Of a DNA stretch of 64,000 nucleotides, positions 49,453 to 57,323 are shown in pieces. Under the pieces are notes generated by a model. The model did not search any database. It was given only the letters and a program-made list of their open reading frames with translations, and had not been told where the DNA came from. Each line of letters opens with the position of its first letter. Positions within the stretch are counted from its first letter, which is position 1. The stretch comes from W-Chloroflexi-9 sp045863195 (lineage in GTDB: Bacteria; Chloroflexota; Dehalococcoidia; UBA2979): NCBI GenBank assembly GCA_045863195.1, contig BTUI01000011.1, positions 1-64,000 of the forward strand. The letters run 5' to 3'. A program made the position numbers and the translations under genes.

Positions 49453-50319
49453 CTAGCCGCGCGCGCGTTCGATGGCGCGGCGGATGACGTGCTCGGTCAG
49501 CACCCCGGCGAGGTGCTTGCGCTGGCGGATGGTGCCGCGCATATCCGTGATCGGCGTCGCTGTCTCGCGCGCGGCCGCGGCGGCTGCCGCGATCACGTCG
49601 TCCGTCAGACGCCGCCCACGGATCGCCTCGGCCGCGGCGGGGACGCTGAGGGGCGTCGCCGCGACGGCGCCGAGCGCGAAGCGCGCGTCCGCCACCACGT
49701 CGCCCTCGAAGGCGATGTACGTGGCGGCGTTCACGACCGCGATGTCCATCTCGTTGCGCGGGATGAACCGCTCCCACGCCTGGCCGCTACCGGCGGCCGG
49801 GGCGGGGAAGTGGATCGAGGTGATGAACTCGCCGGGCTGCAACACGTTCCGGCCAGGGCCGGTGCAGAACTCGGTCACGGCCTCCTCGCGCGGGCCGCGC
49901 GGCCCGGCCACGCGGGCCACGCCGCCGAGCACCATCATCGCGGGGATCGAGTCCGCCGCCGGGGAGGCGTTCGCGAGGTTACCGCCGAGCGTCGCCCGGC
50001 CCTGGATCGCCTTCCCGCCGATGACGTGGGTCGCCTCCGCCAGCGCGGGGAAGCGCTGCTGGACGCCGGCGTCGCCGTAGATGCGGTAGAGCGGGGTGGC
50101 GGCGCCCACCGTGAGGCCGCCGCCCGCGTCGTGCGTGATCCCCATCAACTCCGGGATGTGTTTGATGTCGACGAACAGTTCCACGCGGCGACGCCGCTCG
50201 CGCGCCTGCACGATGACGTCGGTCCCGCCGGCCAGGACGCGGGCGGTGTCGCCCCCGTCACGGAGCAGCGTGATCGCCTCATCCACCGAGGAAGCGCGCG
50301 CGTACCTGACTGCCTGCAT
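49453..50319 (-). CDS. Xanthine dehydrogenase family FAD-binding subunit
   Basis: The 288-residue flavoprotein subunit shows the family's FAD loops LAGGTDVIVQAR (pattern AGGTD) and TLGGNLANASPAADSIPAMM, with the GGNIAN-like pyrophosphate loop. Electrons from the iron-sulfur subunit leave through its FAD to NAD+, oxygen or a quinone. First gene of the operon, with AGAGAGG before the ATG. There is no linked regulator or Mo-cofactor gene other than the small MoaD/ThiS-like one at the operon end. Confidence 0.94.
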   Translation of the reverse strand: MQAVRYARASSVDEAITLLRDGGDTARVLAGGTDVIVQARERRRRVELFVDIKHIPELMGITHDAGGGLTVGAATPLYRIYGDAGVQQRFPALAEATHVIGGKAIQGRATLGGNLANASPAADSIPAMMVLGGVARVAGPRGPREEAVTEFCTGPGRNVLQPGEFITSIHFPAPAAGSGQAWERFIPRNEMDIAVVNAATYIAFEGDVVADARFALGAVAATPLSVPAAAEAIRGRRLTDDVIAAAAAAARETATPITDMRGTIRQRKHLAGVLTEHVIRRAIERARG

Positions 50320-50438
50320 CCGGCATCCTCTCTCGGAGCGCCTGGTGATGGCGCGAAACGGTCGCCCGGAGGCGCGACGGCGAGGCTGCCGCCGGGGTGA
50401 TTATGCCACGTCGCGTATCTCGCCTCGTGACGTTGTTG

Positions 50439-50630
50439 TTACGTCTCGCGGCTTCGGAGGACGGCGCCGGCGATCGCTGCCACGCCGAGGGCGATCAGCA
50501 CCCCCGGCAGCAGCAGGTCGTACCGCCATTCCGCCACGTCCACCGCGTCCAGCATGAACAGCACGCCGAGCACGATGAACACGAGGCCGGTCAGCGCCGC
50601 GCCCGGGTGGAACCCGGTCTGAGTCTCCAT
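50439..50630 (-). CDS. Two-helix membrane protein coupled to the PspC/LiaF-like gene
   Basis: A 63-residue protein with two hydrophobic helices, LTGLVFIVLGVLFMLDAV and LLLPGVLIALGVAAIAGAVL, resembling the LiaF/PspC-type membrane segment found in the neighbouring gene. It overlaps that gene's stop as TAATG, so the two are co-translated. It probably acts with it in the membrane. Confidence 0.75.
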   Translation of the reverse strand: METQTGFHPGAALTGLVFIVLGVLFMLDAVDVAEWRYDLLLPGVLIALGVAAIAGAVLRSRET

Positions 50631-51550
50631 TAGCGCACCCTCGCAGACCCGAACAGCACCGAGACGTCAATGTCCAGTCGGTTCGTGGCGTTGTCGTAGT
50701 CCTCTGTGCGGTAGGACCGGTCCACCGCCACCCCGTCCGCGTCGAAGGTCGGCGCGTCCACGCTGCCGAACACCGAACTCGCGGAGAGGCGGTACGGCAC
50801 CCCGGGGGGCAGCCGCAGCGTCGCGTCACCGAAGGCGACGCTCACCGAGACATCAGTGGTGCCCGCAGGCACCTCGAGGTCTGTGAGGTCCACCGTCATG
50901 GAGCCGAACGCGTGGCCGTAGGAGTCGTCCAGGTCGTCCGCCCGCGTCACGTTCACCCGGCGGTCGCCGAAGCCGCTGCCGACCTCCACGTCCACGGCGG
51001 AGGTCGCCCCGAGGACCACCGAGACGCCGATCGCCAGCGCCACCAGCCCACCGTTCAGCCCCTTCCGCGCCTCCAGCAGGATGAGGAGGCCGAGGAGGAT
51101 GAGGACGCCGGAGAGAAGTGCCTGCCACGGCGGCAGGTCGATATCGAGCCGCTGCAGGAGCACGAACGCGCCGACGGCGATGAGGATGACGCCCCAGACG
51201 ATCCCCGCGGCGGCCCCGTTCGACTTGCGCGGCTGACGGGGCGTGGTCGTCCCGCCCGCCTGCGCGATGCTCGTGCCCGTCCCGGCCTCCGGCATCACAA
51301 TCCACGCGACGATGTAGGCCGCGATCGCAGCGCCGCTGGTGAGGAACGCCATGACGACGAGGCCGACGCGGATCAGCACCGGGTCGACATCGAAGTATTC
51401 GGCGATACCGCCGGCCACGCCGGCGATCATCTCGTCGTCGCGAGAGCGCATCAGCCGTTTGCGCGGGGGTGTGGGTGGGGACTCGCCTGCGGCGGGCGGG
51501 GCGCCGTCGGCGGGCGCGTCGCTGGCTGGCTGTTCGGGCTCGGTCGTCAT
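50630..51550 (-). CDS. PspC-domain protein with LiaF-like C-terminal domain
   Basis: The 306-residue protein has a Pro/Ala-rich cytoplasmic start, a PspC domain (RLMRSRDDEMIAGVAGGIAEYF, then VGLVVMAFLTSGAAIAAYIVAWIVMPE), three or four further helices, and a C-terminal beta-rich domain with repeated FGD/FG motifs (VGSGFGDRR, SVAFGDATLRLP, SSVFGSVDAP, SVLFGSARVR) typical of LiaF/YvqF. Such proteins monitor envelope stress. GAGGAGG precedes the ATG at 51550. There is no LiaRS-like kinase beside it. Confidence 0.88.
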   Translation of the reverse strand: MTTEPEQPASDAPADGAPPAAGESPPTPPRKRLMRSRDDEMIAGVAGGIAEYFDVDPVLIRVGLVVMAFLTSGAAIAAYIVAWIVMPEAGTGTSIAQAGGTTTPRQPRKSNGAAAGIVWGVILIAVGAFVLLQRLDIDLPPWQALLSGVLILLGLLILLEARKGLNGGLVALAIGVSVVLGATSAVDVEVGSGFGDRRVNVTRADDLDDSYGHAFGSMTVDLTDLEVPAGTTDVSVSVAFGDATLRLPPGVPYRLSASSVFGSVDAPTFDADGVAVDRSYRTEDYDNATNRLDIDVSVLFGSARVR

Positions 51551-51618
51551 CTGCCGCCTCCTCGGACTCCCCTCCGCGCGGATCGTACGCCCGGCGGGAA
51601 GCCACTCGGGGCCAGCCG

Positions 51619-52959
51619 TTACGTCCCGGGCGCCGCGAGGCGTCCCTCGTGCGAGTGCATCACGAAGGCCGCCAGCCGGGCCACGCTCTGCAGCAGGCCG
51701 AGGCACTCCGCGGTGAGCGGTGTCGCCCCCGTGGAGCCGAGCAGGATGAGGCCGGCCGGCCGCTGCTCGACGAGGATCGGCATCGTCCCCACCTGCCGTC
51801 CCGGCAGCCCGTGCTCCTCGCCCGGCCCGAACGTGGGCGACTGGAGCGCCGGTGGCAGCACCAGCGTCCCGCCCGCGACGCCCAGATGCAGCGCCTGCGC
51901 GATGACCTCCGCGGCAGGGGCCTGCGCGTTCCGCGCGCTCAGCGTGGACGTGACAGCGGTGCCGGAGGCGAGCGCGACGTATGCCCAGTCCCCGGCGTGC
52001 GCGCCGAGGCCGTGCGCGATGGCGTCCGCGACCTCGCGGTCGTCGCGCACCTCCAGCAGCAGGCGTCCCACCTCCACCAGCACGGCGTTGGTCCGCTCCT
52101 CGCGGCGCTCGCCGGAGAGGTCATCGATCTGGACGACGAACTCAGTGCCGCCGCTCCCCTGGATTGGCGCTACGCCGACCTCGACCGGGATGACGTGGCC
52201 GCGCGACCGCGCGGCGAGCTCGCGCTCCGATCCGCGGACACCGGGCATGGCCACCATCTCCTCCAGCACCGGGACGGCCTCGGGCGTCAGGAACTGGCGC
52301 AGGTCGGCGTGCCGCAACTCCATCACGCCCACGCCCAGGATGCGCTCGGCGGCGCGGTTCGCCGTGAGGATCGTGAAGTTCCGGTCGATCGTGAGCAGGC
52401 CGTCGAGGAGCGAGTCGGAGAGCGACTTCAGCCGCGCGACCGCCTCCTTGCCCTCGCTCGCCGTCTCCACGGCGGCGCTGGCGTTCATCTCCCGCTCCAC
52501 GAGCGCGGCGAGGTGCTTCAGCGCCTCCACGTCCGTCTGGGTCAGCGTCCTCGGCCGGTAGTCCACCAGGCAGAGCGTCCCGACGCGATGCCCGCCGGGG
52601 CCGTGGACGGGGACGCCGGCGTAGAACCGGATGCCGTCCGGCTTCGTCACGTCCGGGTTGTTCGCGAACCGGGGATCCAGGCGGGCGTCCGGCACGATCA
52701 ACGGCTCCTCGCGCCGGATCGTGTGGTCGCAGAACGCGATCTCGCGGGATGTCTCGCTCACCGGGTAGTCGTCGCGCGCCTTGAACCACTGGCGCTGCTG
52801 GTCCACCAGCGTCACGAGCGCCGTGGGGACGTGGAACCCCCACTTGGCGAGGCGGACGATCCGCTCGAACCGCTCCTCGCGAGGGGTGTCCAGCATCTGC
52901 AGCCGCCGGAGCGCCTCCAGCCGCGCCAGTTCGTGCCGCTCCTCCAACCGTGCCGCCAT
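51619..52959 (-). CDS. GAF-PAS sensor protein without an output domain
   Basis: The 446-residue soluble protein begins with a GAF domain of the ERLKALRRLQMLDTPREERFE... class (about 10-165; FCDHTIRREEPLIVPDARLDPRF and FYAGVPVHGPGGHRVGTLCLVD), then a PAS domain (about 180-295, LDGLLTIDRNFTILTANRAAERILG), then a second GAF-like region (about 300-440). No kinase, cyclase, GGDEF or phosphatase domain follows, so it must signal through partners or a short C-terminal region. The ATG at 52959 is preferred, with GGAGGGG; the longer opening overlaps the HMA gene promoter. Confidence 0.85.
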   Translation of the reverse strand: MAARLEERHELARLEALRRLQMLDTPREERFERIVRLAKWGFHVPTALVTLVDQQRQWFKARDDYPVSETSREIAFCDHTIRREEPLIVPDARLDPRFANNPDVTKPDGIRFYAGVPVHGPGGHRVGTLCLVDYRPRTLTQTDVEALKHLAALVEREMNASAAVETASEGKEAVARLKSLSDSLLDGLLTIDRNFTILTANRAAERILGVGVMELRHADLRQFLTPEAVPVLEEMVAMPGVRGSERELAARSRGHVIPVEVGVAPIQGSGGTEFVVQIDDLSGERREERTNAVLVEVGRLLLEVRDDREVADAIAHGLGAHAGDWAYVALASGTAVTSTLSARNAQAPAAEVIAQALHLGVAGGTLVLPPALQSPTFGPGEEHGLPGRQVGTMPILVEQRPAGLILLGSTGATPLTAECLGLLQSVARLAAFVMHSHEGRLAAPGT

Positions 52960-53088
52960 GCCATCCCCTCCACCTCTGGCAGCCACCGGCCGTAGCGTAC
53001 CGACTCCCGGCAGGTGCTTGCGACCGGCCGCCGCGTTATCGTGCGCGCCGTACGAAGGGTCCCGACACCCCGCCGAACGGAGCCACCT

Positions 53089-53634
53089 GTGCAGGTCCTG
53101 CTCGCTTCGCCCGAGATCACATGCGACCACTGCATCGCCACGATCCAGCGCGTGGTCGACGCGATGGAGGGCGCCCACTTCGTCGCGGGCGACCCGGACA
53201 CGCGCCAGTTCACGGTGGAAGTCGCCTCCGGCGCGCTGCTCGATGCGCTCGCGGAGCAGCTGGCGGAGGAGGGCTACCCGCTGGGCGAAGTCGGCGTGGG
53301 CGCGGCAGAGCATCACGGCGACGGCCCTCACCCGAACCTCACGCCGGACTGGCGTCCGCAGGCGTACCGGGTGGAGCGCACGGATGTCGGCGCGAACGTG
53401 AACTACGACTGCTACTGCGGCTGCGACGCCGGCTTCGCGCTCGACCGGTCGCAGGCGGATCCCGCCACGGAATCATGCTGCTGCGGCAACCACATCCTCG
53501 TGGGGACGGGCGCCGGTGCACGCATCGCCGGTAAGCTCGACGACGCCGGGGCCTTCCGGGTCGACGTGCAGACCGTGACGATGCCGTGGGGGCAGCCGGT
53601 GGAGGTCGCGCTGGCGATCCCGCGCGCGGACTGA
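53089..53634 (+). CDS. Heavy-metal-associated (HMA) domain protein with cysteine-rich C-terminus
   Basis: The 181-residue protein has an N-terminal HMA fold (1-75) with the copper-type pair Cys12 and Cys15 in EITCDHCIATIQ, and a C-terminal part with two cysteine clusters, Cys108/110/112 (YDCYCGC) and Cys130-132 (SCCCGNH), close to each other in a predicted beta fold. That could bind a second metal or an iron-sulfur cluster. A His-rich linker (AEHHGDGPHPN) joins the two. The start is a GTG behind GGAG. There is no signal peptide or membrane helix; a cytoplasmic metallochaperone is likely. No P-type ATPase lies nearby. Confidence 0.75.
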   Translation: MQVLLASPEITCDHCIATIQRVVDAMEGAHFVAGDPDTRQFTVEVASGALLDALAEQLAEEGYPLGEVGVGAAEHHGDGPHPNLTPDWRPQAYRVERTDVGANVNYDCYCGCDAGFALDRSQADPATESCCCGNHILVGTGAGARIAGKLDDAGAFRVDVQTVTMPWGQPVEVALAIPRAD

Positions 53635-53641
53635 GCGCTGG

Positions 53642-53797
53642 TTACGCCTCGCGGCGGCGGGTGTACCGCCAGAAGGTGAACGCCGCGCCGAGCGTGGTGA
53701 GGACGAACCCGCCGAGCACCGAGATCACGATCGGGAGCAGCGTCAGCGACGCCAGCACGACGAAGGCGCTCCCCAGCCCGGCCAGGATGCCCTTCAT
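53642..53797 (-). CDS. Small two-helix membrane protein, 51 aa
   Basis: Starting at the ATG with GGAGG (53797), the protein MKGILAGLGSAFVVLASLTL..VLTTLGAAFTFWRYTRRREA has two closely packed hydrophobic segments and a basic tail. I do not recognise the family. It converges on the HMA gene and is divergent from pruA. The strong ribosome binding site supports it. Confidence 0.6.
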   Translation of the reverse strand: MKGILAGLGSAFVVLASLTLLPIVISVLGGFVLTTLGAAFTFWRYTRRREA

Positions 53798-53911
53798 CGG
53801 TTTGCCTCCGCGTGCCCGGCCATCCGCTGGCCTCGCCTGACCTCGCTGCAATGCAGCCTACCAGCCTCCCCCGGTGCGGTACGGTGGAAGGGTGAGCGAA
53901 GGAGGCCGCCC

Positions 53912-55546
53912 ATGACCGGTCGTACCCGCGTCCCCACCCCCGTGAACGAGCCCGTCCGCGCGTACGCGCCCGGCTCCCCGGAGCGCGCATCCCTGAAGCG
54001 CGAACTCGACCGCCAGGCGGCGACCGCCGTGGAGGCGCCGCTCCGCATCGGCGGGGAGCCCGTCACCACCGGGCGCCTGGGCAGCATGCGGATGCCCCAC
54101 GACCGCGCGCACACGCTCGGCACGTTTCACCAGGCCGGCCCGGCCGAGGTGGCCCAAGCGATCGAGGCGGCCCGTGCCGCGCGCCCGGCGTGGGAGGCGA
54201 TGCCGTGGGAGGAGCGCGCCGCGATCTTCCTGCGCGCCGCCGCGCTCCTCGCCGGGCCGTGGCGTGACCGCGTCAACGCCGCCACCATGCTCGGCCAGTC
54301 GAAGACCGCCCACCAGGCGGAGATCGACGCGGCGTGCGAACTGATCGACTTCCTCAACTTCAACGTCCACTTCCTGCAGGGCATCCTGGAGGGGCAGCCG
54401 CAGTCCGCGCCGGGCACCTGGAACCGGCAGGAATACCGCGCGCTGGACGGCTTCGTCTTCGCCGTCACGCCGTTCAATTTCACCTCGATCGCCGGGAACC
54501 TGCCGGCCGCGCCGGCGCTCTGCGGCAACACGGTCATCTGGAAGCCGGCCTCCGCCGCCGTCTACAGCGCGCACGTGCTGATGGATCTGTTCGAGGAGGC
54601 GGGACTGCCGCCCGGTGTCATCAACTTCGTCCCCGGGCCCGGCTCCGAGGTGGGCGACGCCGTCCTCGCGCACCCGGACCTCGGCGGCGTCCACTTCACG
54701 GGCGGCACGGACACATTCCGGGCGATCTGGCGTCGCGTCGGCGAGGGCATCGAGGGCTACCGTCAGTTCCCGCGGCTCGTCGGCGAGACCGGCGGCAAGG
54801 GCTTCGTGTTCGCGCACCCCTCGGCGGACCCGGAGGCGCTGGCGACGGCGCTCATCCGCGGCGCGTTCGAGTACCAGGGCCAGAAGTGCTCCGCCGCTTC
54901 CCGCGCGTACATTCCGGACACGCTCTGGCCGCAGGTGCGCGAGGCGCTGTTCGCGGCGGTCGACGAGATCGCCGTGGGCGACGTGCGCGACTTCCGCAAT
55001 TTCATGGGCGCGGTCATCGAGGAGTCCGCCTACCGCCGTCTCAGCGGCGTGATCGCGGACGCCCGGGGTCGCCTCGGTGCGGGGGTTGTGGAGGTGGCCG
55101 GCGGCCGTTGCGACGACTCGGCCGGCTGGTTCGTTGGCCCCACGGTCGTCGTCACCACCGACCCGCACGACCGTGTGCTGCGCGAGGAGTTCTTCGGCCC
55201 CATCCTCGGCGTGTACGTATACGACTCGGCCCGTGTCGAGGAGACGCTGGCGCTCTGCGAGTCGGCGGCGCCCTATGCGCTCACGGGGGCGGTGTTCGCA
55301 CGCGACCGTGCCGCGGTCGTGCGCGCCTCGGAGGTGCTGCGGCACGCCGCGGGGAACTTCTACGTGAACGACAAGCCAACTGGCGCGGTCGTGGGCCAGC
55401 AGCCGTTCGGCGGCGCGCGCGCCTCCGGGACGAACGACAAGGCCGGCTCGGCGCTCAACCTCCTGCGCTGGCTCTCGCCGCGCGTCACGAAGGAGACCTT
55501 CGACCCGCCGAGGGCGTACCCGTACCCGTTCATGGCCGAGGCGTAG
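53912..55546 (+). CDS. pruA: L-glutamate gamma-semialdehyde (pyrroline-5-carboxylate) dehydrogenase
   Basis: This enzyme oxidises glutamate semialdehyde to glutamate with NAD+, the second step of proline catabolism. The 544-residue aldehyde dehydrogenase has the P5CDH-type N-terminus (NEPVRAYAPGSPERASLKREL), VTPFNFTSIAGNLPAAPAL, NTVIWKPAS, the catalytic Glu in VGETGGKGF and Cys in GQKCSAASRAY. The length is right for the family. No proline dehydrogenase (prodh) is in the window. AGGAGG lies eight bases before the ATG. Confidence 0.95.
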   Translation: MTGRTRVPTPVNEPVRAYAPGSPERASLKRELDRQAATAVEAPLRIGGEPVTTGRLGSMRMPHDRAHTLGTFHQAGPAEVAQAIEAARAARPAWEAMPWEERAAIFLRAAALLAGPWRDRVNAATMLGQSKTAHQAEIDAACELIDFLNFNVHFLQGILEGQPQSAPGTWNRQEYRALDGFVFAVTPFNFTSIAGNLPAAPALCGNTVIWKPASAAVYSAHVLMDLFEEAGLPPGVINFVPGPGSEVGDAVLAHPDLGGVHFTGGTDTFRAIWRRVGEGIEGYRQFPRLVGETGGKGFVFAHPSADPEALATALIRGAFEYQGQKCSAASRAYIPDTLWPQVREALFAAVDEIAVGDVRDFRNFMGAVIEESAYRRLSGVIADARGRLGAGVVEVAGGRCDDSAGWFVGPTVVVTTDPHDRVLREEFFGPILGVYVYDSARVEETLALCESAAPYALTGAVFARDRAAVVRASEVLRHAAGNFYVNDKPTGAVVGQQPFGGARASGTNDKAGSALNLLRWLSPRVTKETFDPPRAYPYPFMAEA

Positions 55547-55552
55547 GCGGGG

Positions 55553-56716
55553 ATGCCCTCGCGGCTCCCGCTCGCGGGGCTGGTGGTCGCCCTCGCCCTC
55601 GGCGCCGGCGTGTTCGCCTCGTCCGTACCGGCCGCGGCGCAGGTGCCCGTCGCGGGCGTGCCTGCCACGCCGCGCGCGCTGCCCTCGGGCTGGACGGCGG
55701 TCGTCTGGCGCGGTGAGCCGCTGTTGTTGTCGGCCGCCCTCTCACCGGCGCGAGTGCGCTTCGCACCGGACGTCACCTCGCCCGCCCGAGGCGTGCCTCT
55801 CGACTACCTGAGCGTGTGGACGTGGGACCCGCAGACCGGGGTGATCCGCTCCTGGCGGTACGGCGCACCCGCATTCGTGAATACGCTCCAGCGCTTCGAG
55901 ACCGGGCAGCGCTACTGGCTCCACGCGACCGCGGACCTCGCATGGGGTGAGGCGTCCCCGTCGATCCTCGACCGCGCGCAGGTCGTCTCGCTCTACGGCT
56001 ACCCCGGGATCCCCGGCATGGGTGTCCTCGGCGCGTACTCCGCGGACGGTGCGGCGAGCGAGGCGATCCGCCGGGCCGCCGAGTACGCCGCCCTCGCCGG
56101 CGGCGAGGTGCTCCCGGCGCTGCACCTGATCGTGGCGGTGGGGCAGGCGCAGCCGGGCTCGGATGGCCTCTACCTCGGGCGGATGCCGTCCGAACTGCTC
56201 GATGAGTACGTGCGGGTGACTCGGGAGCGCGGCCTCCTGCTCTTCCTGGACGTGCAGATCGGCTGGTCCGATCCCCTGGCGGAGACGAAGCGTCTCGCGC
56301 CGTGGCTGGCGGAGTCGCACGTCCACCTTGCACTCGACCCGGAGTTCGCGACGAAGCGGAAGGGCGAACCGCCGGGCGTGGCGATCGGCACGGTCACGGG
56401 CGCCGAGGTGAACCAGGTGCAGGCGTACCTGGCCGGGCTGGGCGCTGGCCGCAAGATCCTCGTGGTCCACCAGTTCCGTGACGACATGGTCACGGCTCCG
56501 GGCGACATCCGCGCCACGGACGGCGTCGACCTGGTGATCGACATGGACGGCTTCGGCCCGCGCTTCCAGAAGCTGTGGGGCTATGACCGGTACGCGCTGT
56601 CCGCGTACTCGCAGTACCCCGCGATCAAACTGTTCCTCGCATGGGACACGCCGCTCATGCCGCCGTCCGAGATCCAGGGCCTTGCGACGCCACCCCGCAT
56701 CGTCATCTACCAGTAG
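55553..56716 (+). CDS. Secreted protein with barrel-like domain, function unknown
   Basis: The 387-residue protein has a signal peptide (LAGLVVALALGAGVFASSVPAAAQV). A first part (about 35-135) is beta-rich, with LPSGWTAVVWRGEP and SVWTWDPQTGVIRSWR. The second (about 140-387) reads like a TIM barrel: VVSLYGYPGIPGMGVLGAYS, PALHLIVAVGQAQPGSDGLY, GLLLFLDVQIGWSDP, HLALDPEFA, KILVVHQFRDDMV, VDLVIDMDGFGP, IKLFLAWDTPLMPPSEI. I recall actinobacterial secreted proteins of this general type but cannot name a function; glycoside-hydrolase-like folds are possible. It starts seven bases after pruA. Confidence 0.75.
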   Translation: MPSRLPLAGLVVALALGAGVFASSVPAAAQVPVAGVPATPRALPSGWTAVVWRGEPLLLSAALSPARVRFAPDVTSPARGVPLDYLSVWTWDPQTGVIRSWRYGAPAFVNTLQRFETGQRYWLHATADLAWGEASPSILDRAQVVSLYGYPGIPGMGVLGAYSADGAASEAIRRAAEYAALAGGEVLPALHLIVAVGQAQPGSDGLYLGRMPSELLDEYVRVTRERGLLLFLDVQIGWSDPLAETKRLAPWLAESHVHLALDPEFATKRKGEPPGVAIGTVTGAEVNQVQAYLAGLGAGRKILVVHQFRDDMVTAPGDIRATDGVDLVIDMDGFGPRFQKLWGYDRYALSAYSQYPAIKLFLAWDTPLMPPSEIQGLATPPRIVIYQ

Positions 56717-56804
56717 CGAGGCGGCACCGAGACGGGAGCGCACGACGCACGCGCGTTAGGATCGCCTTGGCACGGCGTGTGCCCGCGGAAGGAGTACGGA
56801 GCGC

Positions 56805-57305
56805 ATGGCGAAGGACGAGTCGTTCGACATCACCACCGGCTGCGACCTGCAGGAGGTCGACAACGCCGTCAACCAGGCGGTGAAGGAGATCACCGGCCGC
56901 TACGACTTCAAGGGCGTCCTCGCTGAGGTCGAATACGACCGGACGAAGGGCACCATCTCCATCCACGCGGAGGACCGCTACAAACTGGACGCGGTCTGGG
57001 ACGTGCTGCTCGGCCGCATGATCGCGCGCAAGGTGCCCGTGAAGAACCTCAAGCGGGGTGAGGCCACCGAGGCCTCCGGCGGCACCATGCGGCAGACGGT
57101 GACGCTGGTGCAGGGGATCGAGAGTGACACGGCGAGGAAGATCGCCGCGTTCATCCGCGATCTGAAGATGAAGCGCGTCCAGGCCCAGGTCCAGGGCGAT
57201 GCTGTCCGCGTCACAGGCCCCTCCCGCGATGACCTCCAGGCGGCGATGCAGGCGCTGCGAGGCGAGGACTGGGGCGTGGAACTGACCTTCGGCAACTACC
57301 GGTAG
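56805..57305 (+). CDS. YajQ family (cyclic di-GMP-binding) protein
   Basis: The 166-residue protein is a two-domain YajQ homologue: SFDITTGCDLQEVDNAVNQA at the start, GRYDFKG, EDRYKLDAVWDVL, and the C-terminal KIAAFIRDLKMKRVQAQVQGDAVRVTGPSRDDLQ and VELTFGNYR. Relatives bind nucleotides and, in some bacteria, c-di-GMP. It is very well conserved, so the call is firm, though the ligand in this organism is unknown. AGGAG precedes the ATG. Confidence 0.94.
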   Translation: MAKDESFDITTGCDLQEVDNAVNQAVKEITGRYDFKGVLAEVEYDRTKGTISIHAEDRYKLDAVWDVLLGRMIARKVPVKNLKRGEATEASGGTMRQTVTLVQGIESDTARKIAAFIRDLKMKRVQAQVQGDAVRVTGPSRDDLQAAMQALRGEDWGVELTFGNYR

Positions 57306-57323
57306 CGCCCCGGCAGGCCTCGG

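Noticed and set aside
46661..50319. Aerobic carbon monoxide dehydrogenase (CoxMSL)
   Set aside because: The gene order fits, but the active-site loop reads AYRAPGAPA and lacks the Cys of AYRCSFR that marks true CO dehydrogenase.
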